A stretch of DNA of 64,000 bases from Coccinella septempunctata. Its lineage: Eukaryota; Arthropoda; Insecta; Coleoptera; Coccinellidae. The position numbers and the translations under genes were made by a program. How positions within the stretch are numbered: the stretch's first letter is position 1; every line of letters starts with the position of its first letter. The notes under the pieces are model-generated. The model saw nothing but the letters and a program-made list of their open reading frames with translations. It had not been told where the DNA came from and did not search any database. Location of the stretch: assembly GCF_907165205.1 (NCBI RefSeq), contig NC_058191.1, positions 21,222,064-21,286,063 of the forward strand, written 5' to 3'. Shown one piece after another: positions 21,343 to 32,538 of this stretch.

Positions 21343-23400
21343 CATTCATTCATTCATTCATTCATTGCTGTATCCCGTTACCGGAAATAAATCTACAAAA
21401 AGAAGAAGGAAAAAAAAAAAAAAAATTCGAACAGACTTGTAACTTCTTAGTGCTAGTTGCGATTGTGTGCCCTCCTGTGAATAAGGAGACCCAACCGTGA
21501 CCTGCAGATCCTTCCACACTCAGGGCATGGATAGTCTCCAACCAGATCTGGCCGCCGCTGTATCCTTCTCGATTCTCCATTATAACTGTGGACCAAAGAC
21601 CTCCACTGTGACCTGTCTAACGCTAGTTGTTCCCAGTTATGATTAGCATTAACTGATTTTAGGGATTGATGTAGTGTATCCTTAAACCGCTTATACTGGC
21701 CTCCTGGTTTCCGGGCTCCCTCAGTGAGTTCGCCGTATAGAGCTATTTTGGGGAGTCTTGTGTCTTGCATCCTCAGAATGTGGCCGCTCCATCTGAGTCG
21801 GGCCCTCGTTACTTGAGTCTCAATTGTTGTACAACTCGCGCGCTGCAAGACTTCTGCATTCGAAACTTTGTGGAACCATCTGATGTGCATTATCTGTCTT
21901 AGATGACGTTGCTGCGTCTGTTCAAGCTGTTTAATATGTCGCCTGTAGGGAGTCCAGCTTTCGCTTCCGTAAAGAAGCGTTGGGAGGACCACTGCTCTGT
22001 AAACAGCTGTCTTGGTCTTCAGATTGAGGTCGTGATTTTGGAACACTCTGTCCTTCAGCTTCCAGAATGCCCGTGATGCCGAATTGATACGGTTGTGTAT
22101 TTCCGTGTCAAGGTTAGCCCTAGTATTTATGAAGCTTCCCAAGTATTTGAACTGCTCGACCTGTTCTAGAGTTTCATTGTCAAGGCTGATATCTGTTTGA
22201 AGGCTTTCTGGCGGACTCACCAGGATTTTGGTCTTGTCAATATTGAGTCTAAGGCCTAAAGCTTCGTATATATGTTTATAGGTGTCCATCATTATCTGTA
22301 GATCCTCTGAGCTGCTAGCGATGAGTGAACAGTCGTCTGCATATTGAAGTTCCGTGATAAACTTGGTACGGGTTTTTGCTCTGAGGCGCTTCAGGTTAAA
22401 CAGGCCTCCATCAAATCTGAATCTTATCCCAACACCTCTTACGGGCATGCTCATGTCAGCAATTATCGATACAGCTATGGCGAAAATATTGAACAGTAAA
22501 GGCGCTAATACGCAGCCTTGTTTTATTCCAGAGTTGGTTGAGAAATGGTCGGTTGTAGAGCCATTATGCTGTATTCTAGCGGTGTTGTTGGTATGAAGGC
22601 TTTTACACACTGCCAGGAATTTTTCGGGTACTCCTAGACGTGCCATGATTTTCCAGAGCGCTCTCCGATTCACCGAGTCGAATGCCTTGCTTAAATCGAT
22701 GAAGGCTGTATAAATCCTTGATTGTTGTTCACGGGCCTTTTCTTGTAGCTGTCGCAGTGTAAAAATTAGGTCCACCGTACCTCGATTTGGTCGAAAGCCG
22801 CACTGGGATTCAGGTAAAAGCTTCTCTAAGAGTGGAACCAGACGATTAGCCATAATCTTCGAGAGAATTTTACTGGCCACATTAAGCAACGATATGCCCC
22901 TGTAATTGTTGCAATTCGACGTATCGCCTTTGTTCTTATAGAGGTTGATAACTAAAGCGTCTCTGAAGTCTTGTGGCACATCTCCCTGTTCCCAGATCTT
23001 GCGGAATAGTATTAGGAGACTATTGACAATGTCCTCATCCAAGGCTTCGAATATCTCCGCCGGAATGCCGTCTAGACCAGGTGACTTATCATTTTTCATA
23101 TTTTTAATCGGGCTTATGATTTCCGACATTGAAATTTCGTCATCAAGCGATGTCATCGGACTATACGCGGGAAGCAGTTCTAAAATGGATAAATCCGAGT
23201 CGTTATTTTGATTCAAGACCTGTGAGTAATGCTCCTTCCATCTTTCGAGAATTTTTCTATCATCAGTTAGAATAGCTCCATGAGCATCTCTTATAGGAAA
23301 GCTAGCTTTTCTGCTTGGACCGTAAACAGTTTTAATAGCTTCGAAAAAACGCCTGTAGTCATGGTTATCGGCGTAAGCTTGTATTTCCCTAGCTTTTTCT
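21343..23400 (-). mobile_element. 5'-truncated LINE inserted in copia pol
   Basis: The target duplication AGTCAATA (21335-21342 and 23401-23408) brackets a minus-strand LINE whose 3' end is a (TGAA)n-type repeat at 21343-21364 after an A/T-rich tail. The 5' truncation lies inside the region between endonuclease and RT. The insertion separates the copia protease from the integrase. It is the innermost of four nested insertions and so the youngest of them. Confidence 0.9.
21453..23399 (-). CDS. LINE reverse transcriptase with C-terminal zinc finger (partial)
   Basis: Open without interruption from the truncation point to the stop, about 648 codons; a methionine at 23216 is only internal. Order: YGPSRKASFPIRDAHG and ILERWKEHYSQVLN (linker), SPGLDGIPAEIFE, NNYRGISLLNVASKILSKI, CGFRPNRGTVDLIFTLRQL, FIDLSKAFDSVNR, GIKQGCVLAPLLFNIF, the catalytic LQYADDCSLIA, QFKYLGSFI, and a C-terminal CPECGRICRSRLGLLIHRR zinc finger (C2H2). 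The linker and finger are typical of a LINE group widespread in invertebrates (RTE/CR1-like; I could not fix the clade). It lacks the endonuclease but the RT itself looks intact, which supports recent insertion. Confidence 0.88.
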   Translation of the reverse strand, partial: EKAREIQAYADNHDYRRFFEAIKTVYGPSRKASFPIRDAHGAILTDDRKILERWKEHYSQVLNQNNDSDLSILELLPAYSPMTSLDDEISMSEIISPIKNMKNDKSPGLDGIPAEIFEALDEDIVNSLLILFRKIWEQGDVPQDFRDALVINLYKNKGDTSNCNNYRGISLLNVASKILSKIMANRLVPLLEKLLPESQCGFRPNRGTVDLIFTLRQLQEKAREQQSRIYTAFIDLSKAFDSVNRRALWKIMARLGVPEKFLAVCKSLHTNNTARIQHNGSTTDHFSTNSGIKQGCVLAPLLFNIFAIAVSIIADMSMPVRGVGIRFRFDGGLFNLKRLRAKTRTKFITELQYADDCSLIASSSEDLQIMMDTYKHIYEALGLRLNIDKTKILVSPPESLQTDISLDNETLEQVEQFKYLGSFINTRANLDTEIHNRINSASRAFWKLKDRVFQNHDLNLKTKTAVYRAVVLPTLLYGSESWTPYRRHIKQLEQTQQRHLRQIMHIRWFHKVSNAEVLQRASCTTIETQVTRARLRWSGHILRMQDTRLPKIALYGELTEGARKPGGQYKRFKDTLHQSLKSVNANHNWEQLALDRSQWRSLVHSYNGESRRIQRRPDLVGDYPCPECGRICRSRLGLLIHRRAHNRN

Positions 23401-23408
23401 AGTCAATA

Positions 23409-26338
23409 ATAGTAGAAGAGAAACACGAAAATTACGTAAAAGATTTACTCGTAATCAGTTAAAAATGTTGGCTCAGGAAGGTAGTATGTGGCATCGTAGA
23501 ATGGGTCATATATCATCTTCTTACTTAGGAAAATTACCTAATGTTGTTCAAGGAGTTAAAGAACTCACTTATAATCTCAGTACTGGTAATTGTATAATTT
23601 GTTCTAAAGCAAAAATGACCAGAAAAACATGTGCAAAAGAAAGAGATCGAGCCACTAGAGCTTGTGAAATTCTTCATTCAGATCTATTAACTGTCAATCC
23701 GCCAACACATTACACTAAGAAAAAGTATATTTTAATTGTTCTAGATGATTATTCAAGATATGCACAAATTTTCCTGATGAAACAAAAGTTTGAAACTTTC
23801 AAGTTTTTGAAGTCTGCTTTGAACTATCTTCAGTCATTATTTCCTAGTCCTGGTCAATTCAGAAAATTACGTTGTGATAATGGAACAGAGTTTATCAGCG
23901 AATCTTGTCAACAAGTTCTCGATCAGTTTGGTATTCAAATTCAGTTAGCAGAACCTTATCAACATGAGCATAATGGAACTGCTGAAAGGTTCAATAGAAC
24001 ACTCCAAGAAAGGGCTAGAGCCTTGTTATTTGAATCAGGCTTTCCAAATACTTTCTGGGGTTTTGCATTTTCGACTGCTTGCTATCTATACAATCGTACG
24101 CCTCATTCATCATTAGATTTTTTGACTCCATATGAAAAACTCTATGGAAAACAAGCCGATCTGCAAAATATAAGAATTTTCGGTTCACAGGCAGAAGTTA
24201 GAAATGAAAATGTTCCAAAAGGTAAAAAGTTGAATGCAAGATCTAGCACAATGTATTTAATAGGATATACCGATACTGGCTATTTGTTGTATGATCCTAA
24301 AACCTGTAAGACTATTACATCTTGTAATGTTCTAATAAATGAAGAGTTGACCTACAAGTCATATGAATCAAAGTTATCAGTTCCAAGTGATGAATTAACA
24401 GTTTCGTCTGAATCTGTTGAGTCCAGTGAGAACGTTTCTGTTACGCCCTCTGTAGGCAATTCTGTTGCGTCCATCACGGACATATCTGTTGTGCCACCTA
24501 CTGGCAATTCTGTTGTATCAGTTGCAAACAATCCTGTTGAAATGAAATCAGTTGAACAAAACTCTGATTCTGTAAGAACTACAAGTCCAGTACAGAGTAG
24601 CTCCAACAATTCTGTTGATAAAACAAGTGCTACAAATATGTTAGAAAATGTTTCAGTTAGCTCTCAGATAAATAATGAGATAGAATATGAAGAAATATCC
24701 CAGCTAGATGATTTTGATGACAATGAAACCAGTGGACTTGATATGCCGCAAATTTCAGTTAATGCCACAATTTTGAATCCATTTGGTTTTGTATATGATA
24801 CAAAAATCTATCAGACAAGTAAAACACCTCAAACATATCTGGAAGCAATGACATGTTCAGAAAGTAGTAAATGGATTACTGCCATTCAGTCCGAACTTGA
24901 AGCTATAAACCAACATGAAGTTTGGGAAATTGTGGAAAGAAAACAAGATATGAAAAGTATTCCGTTGAAATGGGTATTTACAGTTAAGGACAATGGTGTG
25001 TGTAAGGCTCGTTTAGTTGTTGTAGGATGCAAAGATACTGAAAAGTATACTCCTGAGGAAACTGCATCCCCTACACCAGCTCTATCAGTTGTTAAATTAT
25101 TATTTGCATTGTCAGTTTCTAGGAATTGGCATGTTGAACAGTTGGATGTCAAAACAGCATTTCTTCATGGTGAAATTGATCGACCAAAATATGTAAGTGT
25201 TCCTGAAGGAATCAATCTTGATAAATCAAAGGTAATATTGAAGTTACGAAAAGCTCTTTATGGATTATCTATAGCACCGAAATGTTGGTTTATGACACTT
25301 GATAATTTTCTGAAGGATTCTGGTTTTGAATCAAATTTACGAGAACCATGTTTATATAAGAAAAAGGAAGATAGTAATATCATTTTGATTTTAGTATATG
25401 TTGATGATCTATTAATTACAGGTAGTTGTAGAAACCTTATTCAGGAAAATGTGAATATGTTGAAGTCACGTTTCAAGGTAAAACAATTTGGCTTTCCTAC
25501 AAAATTTCTTGGTTTGGAAATCACTAGATCAGAAAAACAGTTGTTTCTTCATCAAACACAGTTTGTTAATGAAATGTTGAAGGAATTTCGAATGGAAAAC
25601 TCAAATTCAGTTGACACTCCTTTAGTTCCTCAAGGAAATCATAAAGTTCAGGAAGTAACGAATGAAGCAGATTTTCCGTATAAGAAAGCTATAGGTTCCC
25701 TGCTTCATTTAAGTATGTTCACTAGACCTGATATATCCTTTGCCATAGGTTATTTGGCTAGATTCCAAGCTAATCCACAGCAGTATCATTGGACATTAGT
25801 TAAAAGAGTTTTCAGGTATTTGAAAGGTACAAGTCAGTTAGGTCTAAAATTCACAGTAGGATCTCCAATTTTGTCATGTTATTGTGATGCAGATTTTTCA
25901 GGTGATAGGTGTGGTCAAAAGTCGACCACAGGCTTTGTGATTTTTGCATTTGGTAATCCTGTTGTATGGTGCTCAAAACTTCAATCAACAATAGCACAAA
26001 GTTCAGCAGAAGCGGAATTTATTGCACTTACTCATGCTACTAATGAAATTCTATTTTTAGCACAATTATTAGAAGAGACTGTGGGTCTCAGAGCATTTCC
26101 AGTTAATATATATGAAGACAATGAAGCAGCAAGACGTAACTGTCTGGCTAGCACAAGTAAAAGCCGCTTGAAGTATGTGGAACGTAAATATTTATTGATT
26201 CGTCAACACGTAAGAGATAAGAAAATTAATATTGTGAAGATTAATACCAATGATCAGATTGTTGACATTCTAACAAAACCATTGAATGCAGCAAAGCTCA
26301 GTAAGTTTCGTGATCACCTTGTATTCTATGAGGTTTGA
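23409..26338 (+). CDS. copia pol: integrase, reverse transcriptase, RNase H
   Basis: Open for 957 codons from the first ATG at 23465, and upstream into the LINE junction. The domains run as follows. GAG-pre-integrase zinc region: WHRRMGHIS and CIICSKAKMTRK. Integrase core with catalytic Asp in ILHSDLL, Asp in RCDNGTEF and Glu in HNGTAERFNRTL (to ~residue 190). A Ser/Val-rich linker. Copia-type RT: QLDVKTAFLHGEI and the catalytic VYVDDLLITG. RNase H: CDADFSGDR, KSTTGFVIF and QSSAEAEFIAL. It would copy and integrate the element. All key residues I know are present, but the upstream insertion and frameshift cut it off from the start of translation. Confidence 0.92.
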
Positions 26339-27354
26339 TTTGCATGAAAATATCCAATCCAAGCATGAGATGATAACCAAGTAATAAGTCATAATGATTC
26401 AATATTATAGGAAGAAAATAAGAAAAGTCAACGACAAACTCAAAACATGCTCTGTTTGATCAAACATTTCATAAGTAATATTAATTCTTTTCTTTTCAGT
26501 CATTATGTATACCTTATCTGAGTAGTGTTATAAATGATCTTCGATCTCAAACATACTCTGATAGTGAATTCTGTTGTTTATCTTAGTATCTTGACAGGAT
26601 CTTCGATCCCTTAGGTACTTTGGTAATATGTCTGTTGAGTGTTTTATCTGTATATTGTGGAAAGGTTCTTCGTTCCTGGAAACATAATCTGATAATACTC
26701 AAAATTTGTTGTATATTTGTTCGAGTTATATTGGAAGGGTCTTCGGTCCCTGGAGATATACTTTAATGAATATACATGTTGAAGTGTTCATTTGAGTCAT
26801 GTAGGAAGGGTCTTCGGTCCCTGGATACATACTCTTACGAATAGTAGTGTCTTGATTTGGAAGGGTCTCTGGTCCCTGGAAATGATAGATGCGAAATCCA
26901 AAATTCTGACCACATGTGTGTAATGAATTAATCATGTTAGTCCGATATGATGGAACATACTATGTATGTGATCAGTCATGTCATTTATATGTTGATCTAC
27001 TATGTGATATGCATGCATTATGGCATATGTATCTGTTGATCAGTTTCAGTTGATATGATGGTATAATATCACTTGTGGGAAGGGTCTCCGGTCCCTGGAC
27101 ACAATGTATTGATACCATACCAAATATTAAGGACAGTTGGTTCGCTATAAGGAACCCTATTCCATTGCCTCACAGCAACAGCTCTGTATGGTTCCACTGA
27201 CAATCCTGTTGTAGGTTTAAGGCTTGATTTATATAAATTCTAATAAAATACTATCCACTATTGTATACTTTATATATATTCTATATTTCTTAGTTTATCG
27301 AAGTCAGTTAAATGGAACTTTCAGTTTTCTGTTGATTAGTTGTCAAGTCCTCAG
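26339..27354 (+). repeat. Non-coding 3' region with repeated hairpin motif
   Basis: Between pol and the polypurine tract there is no ORF. A motif of the form GGAAGGGTCTTCGGTCCCTGG recurs near 26732, 26803, 26859 and 27077, and weaker forms (GGATCTTCGATCC, AGGTTCTTCGTTCCT, GATCTTCGATC) occur near 26537-26670. Each can fold as a short stem with a TTCG-type loop. The strongest are about 55-70 bp apart, except for a ~220-bp gap before the last. Confidence 0.75.
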
Positions 27355-27366
27355 TTTGGGAGGGGG
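27355..27366 (+). other. Polypurine tract
   Basis: TTTGGGAGGGGG lies immediately before the 3' LTR, the position where plus-strand DNA synthesis is primed. Confidence 0.75.
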
Positions 27367-27667
27367 TGTTGAAGTAAGAACTGCTGGCCAAAGTTGATTT
27401 GGGACCAGTCCACTTCTATAAAACAACCTGCTGACAACTAATATTATGTTCGGCCTAATGCGCAAGCGCAACAAAGTTAGGTACACGTGCTATTAATGGT
27501 GCAGAAGCCAGTTCTGTCGGGAATGCGAATAGATAAAGGCTACTCTCACTATTAATAGTTTCAAGCGACCATCGGCCATTTTGTATTATTCACCAGTGTG
27601 TTAATATATCTTTAAATAAACTTTGTTAAAAACCGTTTCATCAGTTTTAAGAGTATCCACCCTCACA
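27367..27667 (+). repeat. 3' LTR of the copia element
   Basis: Same length as the 5' LTR with one mismatch seen. It is preceded by a purine tract and followed by the duplicated GAATG. Confidence 0.92.
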
Positions 27668-27839
27668 GAATGAACAAAACACTCACAGCAGGTTTCATAA
27701 AACTTTGACTTTCCAAACAACAATTTGACAGTCACTCAGTTCCCAAATGGAAATCAATAAAACCTCTCCATTTCTGAATATATTGAAAGAGTAGCAATTG
27801 AGAATCATTGAATGGACCTATAAAGATCATAATTTCCCC

Positions 27840-28070
27840 TTAATAGGCCGTGCATGCAAGGGATGCTTACGTCGATGAACAGTTCTCAATTGATCTGCAG
27901 TAAAATGTTCATTGCACATGGTGTAGTTAGTAGTGTTTGCTGAAGTAATTGTCTTCAAGCCCTGAGAATTTTATCCACTTCGGAGCACTGAAAATTAGAA
28001 TCAATTAATGACCGATTCACATGTTACGACTTTTAATACTTACGCTACCATTTTCCTTAGTTGAGTGAAA
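27840..28070 (-). pseudogene. THAP-exon remnant of P element 1
   Basis: The minus strand shows a start-proximal ATGGTAGC followed by GTAAGT, a short intron ending ATTTTCAG, and an exon with APKWIKFSGLEDNYFSKH, a stop, and later CNEHFTADQLRT in a shifted frame. These match THAP motifs (KW...F and CxxHF). The exon-intron arrangement is the same as in P2 at 43.0-43.3 kb. In-frame stops make it non-functional. Confidence 0.65.
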
Positions 28071-28706
28071 AACTTAATCACGTAAAATACATTTTATTAT
28101 TTGATCCACCGTTCTTCACCATTCAATAATTTTCGAACAATATTTTGATGTTTTCACCAAGAAATGAGACAAAAAACTTCAAAAATCAGCAACTAGAACG
28201 AGCCAGATAAACAAAAAGCGGAATGAGAATCAAAACATTCAAAACCTCTTTGATCAAAATTGACATCTGAAATTTAAAAAAAAATGTCAAATGATTCTGC
28301 AAATGGCACTCAAAATAATATTTTAACCAGTCCTAGCGTCTTAAAAACACGCGTGACACACAGATGGCGATCAAATCGCTTTAGTCGCCTCGTTTCCCAT
28401 CTTTCTACTCTATAATCTTTGCTAGCGATAAGACAATTACCAATAGAATAATTGAAGGTGAGAGGACGTAAGCTTCTCGTGAGAGTCACCTTGAAACACT
28501 TTTGTATATTCAAAATGAGTCCATTGTGCGAGCTCCAATCATTAACTAACTCCAAGCTGGACTGGAGCAGCTCTAAGTCTGCAATTCCGCGTATCCTCAG
28601 GTAAAGTTTGAAGTCATCTGCATAGGCCAAGGCTAAGCAACTGAGAAGAGCCAGAAGATCGTTGATACAAATTATGAATAACAATGGTCCAAGATTAGAC
28701 CCTTTA

Positions 28707-29077
28707 ATATGAATTTATCAAAAGAGTCTAACTCTCCACTTTGAGGAATTACTCTCAATTGTGGAATGTAAATTGATACTGATCTGAGGATATCATCATT
28801 CGTTTCTGAGCAACGGTAATTCACAGAATTTTACAGTGCATTCGAGTTTTACTGAATATTATTTCGCAACTACCTCGAATTTGTTCGCAAACGAAAATGG
28901 ACAATTAAATATCGGAAAAAATTATATCGTTTAGGCTTATTATGAAGCGAACTCCTCAAGCAGGTTAATCGAGAGAACCTTATCCGACTTCAAAACATTC
29001 ATAGTAACTGAACGTTAGGAGAAAAGACAGCATCTGGCTTTTTATTTCAAGGATCATATGAAAAGTCTTGTATATGT
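28707..29077. other. Unassigned, with a possible mariner remnant
   Basis: Near 29030-29075 the plus strand reads AFYFKDHMKSLVY, like the FFLWGHxKxxVY block of mariner-type transposases. It is cut by the next element and resumes at 30412. The rest is unrecognised. Confidence 0.35.
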
Positions 29078-29079
29078 TA

Positions 29080-30409
29080 CGGCTAAAGATAAGTGTGCAC
29101 ATAAACTTAAGATTAGCTGGCTAAACTTAGGTTTAGCTTCGGCTATTTGCTAATGTTAGTTTCTTCTATCTTTAGCCGGCCAAACTTACGTGTAACCAGA
29201 TCCCATCGGCTAAAAATGTAGAAGCTAATTGAAAAGAAGAAAATTATTATGGCAAGCTTGAGGGGCGCAAATTTTAGACAATTAAAAAAATGTGAAGAAA
29301 TAGTAATATTATTACACTATTAATGCAATACATTTTTTCCGTATGAATCTTACATATTTTTAATAGCAGAAAAGCATTCTGTTTAGCAGTTGAAAAATTG
29401 AGAGAGAAGACATATTTGTTTCTACAGTGTCTCAACGTAATCTTATTAGCGAATCAAAAAATCTAAACGCCTTCTGACAAAATTCGAGACGAACGTGCTA
29501 TTTTGAGTGTGAGGGAATACTAGAGTTAATGGTTATCTTTCATCTTGTTATTATTCACAATTTACAAGCAAAAGGAGAGAATGAAGACAAAAATGATGCC
29601 GCGAACTTCTTCATCAAAAGACCAAAGGTCAAACTCTGGAGAAAAATAAGTAGCAATCTTGTTTGTAGCCAACCGGACTATTTAGCTGATAAGCTTTACG
29701 CTGACTGCACTTGAATCCTCCACGATGATTCATCAAGGGTGGCGACAGGCCGTATTTTGGAATTCGTATATTCAATGACTTGGGAAGAAATTGTTAACAG
29801 AATCAGCTAGAAAAAGTGTTTTTAAGTATGTTGTTCATTTTTGCAAAACTATTGGTTGGAGAGAAAATTTTTCCATAAACCCAATTATTGAATGGTAGGG
29901 GAAAGGTAAATATACTTCTGTTCACAGAAAGAATTCTCTATGTCTAATATCTTATATTTAATTTCCTTGTGAGGTCATATTCTGGTTTTTCACAGGACAA
30001 TTGACTATCCACGATCTATTGCCCTGTGGAAAACTGTACATCTAACTTCTGGATGTGAACTGATTCAAAAAATTTAGGCTCGACTTGAAGAGCATTTAAT
30101 CTCCAACAGATTAAAACAACTTATTGAATGTTAAATTGAGAACCCATGAGCGTTATGTAACAAAACCTCATTACAATAGCATTCGATTCTATTTTGCATA
30201 TTTATTTCAATTCTAAAAGACACCACTCCTCGGCGTGTCCATCGAATACATTTTTAGCCGTTCCGTTTTGGGTAATGTGCACTTTAGCCGACTAAAGATG
30301 AAATTCCCTGACGCAGATGAATATTTTTTCGAACTTTAGCCGATCCTCGAATATAAACCTAAGTCTAGCCGGCTAATCTTAAGTTTATGTTCACACCTAT
30401 CTTTAGCTG
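29080..30409. mobile_element. TA-flanked DNA element with ~55-bp inverted ends
   Basis: The left end CGGCTAAAGATAAGTGTG and the right end (inverted) CAGCTAAAGATAGGTGTG continue with ACATAAACTTAAGATTAGC on both sides, giving about 55 bp of terminal inverted repeat. TA lies at 29078-29079 and 30410-30411. Further GGCTAA motifs sit inside each end. A 61-codon frame at 29529-29714 (KRPKVKLWRKISSNLV) was not recognised. No transposase was identified, so the superfamily is open. Confidence 0.7.
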
Positions 30410-30411
30410 TA

Positions 30412-30590
30412 ATATATACATACGACAGCGAGCTCTTTAGTATTCAAAAGAAGAACTGATTCAACGAATTGAATCAGCTACCGAGGAAATTCGCCGAAAT
30501 TCAGAAAATATTGGTTTAGAGGTAGATAATGTGGCGAAAAGTGTGAGAAAGTCATACAGATGGGAATATTTTTGAGAATGAATGTGGTTA
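30412..30590 (+). pseudogene. Possible mariner-type transposase C-terminal fragment
   Basis: KKEELIQRIESATEEIRRN followed by a Val/Arg-rich tail resembles the C-terminal helix after the last catalytic residue in mariner-type transposases. With the KDHMKSLVY piece just left of the TA element it forms one interrupted unit. Short and decayed, so assignment is tentative. Confidence 0.35.
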
Positions 30591-31200
30591 TAAATCAATT
30601 TTTCTACTAATGTGTTCTCTTTTTGCCTTTAGAAAATGTGGAAATATTCGTAGAAATTTCTGCACAAATGCAATTCCATTTATATCTGGCAAATTACTAC
30701 AGTAACACAAGCAACTTTCCTTCACATTCCTCTCTGAGGATTCGCCTCAAATTCTGTGAACTACCGGTGCTTTTCAACGAAAGGTGATATCCTTAGATCA
30801 GTTTCAATTTACATTTCACAGGTAAGGGTAACACCCCAAAGCCGCGAGTTCGACTCTTACAAAGTTTAATTGAAATTTTTTTTTATTTATTTATTTATTT
30901 ATTGAGACAAAGAATACAAACAGGCATCCGCCCAATAAAGTATTCACATATTTGTAAATATTTCAAACATAAAGAAGATCTTACAACATCTAACCCCAAC
31001 CATGCAATCCACCTACTATACAGAAAACATACTACGTACTAAGGAAATAAGTGTACAACAATAAAATCAACAATTTTGAAAACTACTCGATAACAATCAC
31101 AGCCCCGATGCTTTTAGATCAGCCATCACCACTTTCTTGAGTCTTAACAATAAGTCATGAAAAATATCAACTCCGGAACATAAGGCATTACACGACGTCA

Positions 31201-32530
31201 TCATTCTATACGACGGGGAGCGGGAGCGCTGAACTTGTATTTCTTGTATTCATATGAAAGGTACCAAAGCATCTCAGATTCACAACCGGAATCTTGAGAG
31301 GAAAAAAAATGTAAAATTTCAGACACCGCAAACTCCCCATTCACAACTTTATATGCGAATAAGACATCAGTCAGTCTTCTCCGATTGAAGAAACTTAACA
31401 TATTAAATTTTCGGTGTAAATCAGTGTAATCATGGTTAACCATAACAATTCTATTCCTGTATGCCAAATACCGCAAGAACCTATTCTGTACGCTCTCCAA
31501 GCGCTCTATGTAACATTTATATCTTGGATATCACACGCAAGAGGCGAAATTCAACCTACTGTGAACAAACGAATAATAGAGTGTAAGGAGTGTTCATTCT
31601 CTCTAAATTGCGTACTATTGCGAACCACAAAGCCTAGCATCTTATTTGCACTATTTACAACCTTTTCAATGTGCAGATCGGATGAAAGCTTAGAGTCTAA
31701 AACGACTCCCAGATCCGTAACACTCTCAACCAATTTGATAACTGTATTATTTATGGAACAACTAAAGTCGATAATTTGGGTATTCCTGGAAAAAAATATC
31801 TTGCAACATTTCTCCAAGTTCAGGAACAAGGAGTTCTCCCTACAATACTGTTGGAGTCTCTCGAAATCCTCCTGCAATCTAAGGCAGTCCCAAAAAGTTA
31901 CAATAGTCCTGAAAAATTTCAAGTCATTTGCGTAGAGGAGAAATTTGGAGGATTGAAAACAGCTACTGATATTGTTGATATATATTAAAGATAGCAGTGG
32001 ACACAAATGGGTACCCTGCGGGACACCAGACGTATTTCTGAACATTCTCGATCTGCAACCTTCAATAGTGACGTACTGAGAACGGTTCAATATGTACCAC
32101 TCAACCCACCTCAAAAGATCGCCGCAAATACCCACCTCAGCAAGACAACGAAACAACAAATTGTGAGAGATTTTATCGAATGCCTTACAGAAATCTGTGT
32201 ACACAGCATCAACTTGAATGCGCGAATCAAGATCCTGCTGTATTCTCCCCAGGAATCAAACTAAATTTGTTTCAATACTTTTTCCTCGCATAAATCCATG
32301 TTGTTCGTCAATTATCAAATTTTTAACATGATGGAACATGTACTTATAAATTAAAGACTCGAATTATTTCGGTAGAGCTGAGAGCATGCTAATAGGAGGA
32401 TAATTCTCTACATGATGCTTCTGACCTCCCTTGAACACAGGGACAATATTCGACACCTTCCACCTACTCGGGAAAAAAACTGAAAACTGATCGATTTATT
32501 GAAAATAATATGCAGCGGACGTGCTAGTGT
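31201..32530 (-). pseudogene. LINE A reverse transcriptase, C-terminal part
   Basis: Shifted frames give KVSNIVPVFKGGQKHHVENY, EQHGFMRGKSIETNLV, DAVYTDFCKAFDKISHNLL, SGVPQGTHLCPLLSLIYINN, the active-site region FLLYANDLKFF, VTDLGVVLDSKLS, and at 31201-31500 MESVQNRFLRYLAYRNRI. The catalytic YADD appears as YAND, so the second metal-binding aspartate is lost. Several stops and frameshifts are present. The 3' end is followed by an A/T-rich tail. Confidence 0.8.
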
Positions 32531-32538
32531 GTCGGCGC

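Larger units (their letters stand above)
18922..27667 (+). mobile_element. Ty1/copia LTR retrotransposon
   Basis: Complete from LTR to LTR: 301-bp LTRs at 18922-19222 and 27367-27667, TSD GAATG at 18917-18921 and 27668-27672, a tRNA-type primer binding site, gag, a pol with domains in copia order (protease, integrase, reverse transcriptase, RNase H) and a polypurine tract. I saw one difference between the LTRs (GGACAAAG against GGCCAAAG), so the insertion is young. A LINE, an inverted duplication in gag and a frameshift in pol have since disabled it. Confidence 0.93.
18185..28421 (-). mobile_element. P-superfamily element 1 (internally deleted)
   Basis: The ends begin CAAAGATTATAGA on both sides (inverted), closely matching the 31-bp ends of P element 2. 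The 8-bp target duplication CTAGCGAT lies at 18177-18184 and 28422-28429, the size expected for P elements. Without the copia insertion about 1.5 kb remains: a left part (18185-18921) matching the 3' subterminal region of P2, including its CAAGACCTGTATGTCAGTA motif, and a right part (27668-28421) with a THAP-exon remnant. No transposase core is present, so it is a deleted, non-autonomous derivative. Confidence 0.85.
17786..28706 (-). mobile_element. LINE B, split by P element 1
   Basis: The minus-strand LINE appears in two pieces, 28422-28706 (upstream) and 17786-18184 (downstream). The upstream piece has the RT block LGPLLFIICINDLL and the catalytic LAYADDFKLYLRI. The downstream piece continues with FRDLGVLFDSTFCFVPHIEE and SRSLGFVFRCSREFPD. 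The two meet exactly at the 8-bp target duplication of P element 1. The 3' end has a short ATA/TAA repeat (~17783-17800). The 5' end is truncated inside the RT palm at ~28706. The family is CR1/Jockey-like, related to LINEs A and E. Confidence 0.78.

Noticed and set aside
21105..21500. 131-codon plus-strand frame as a separate gene
   Set aside because: It is the frameshifted continuation of copia protease running into the LINE tail.
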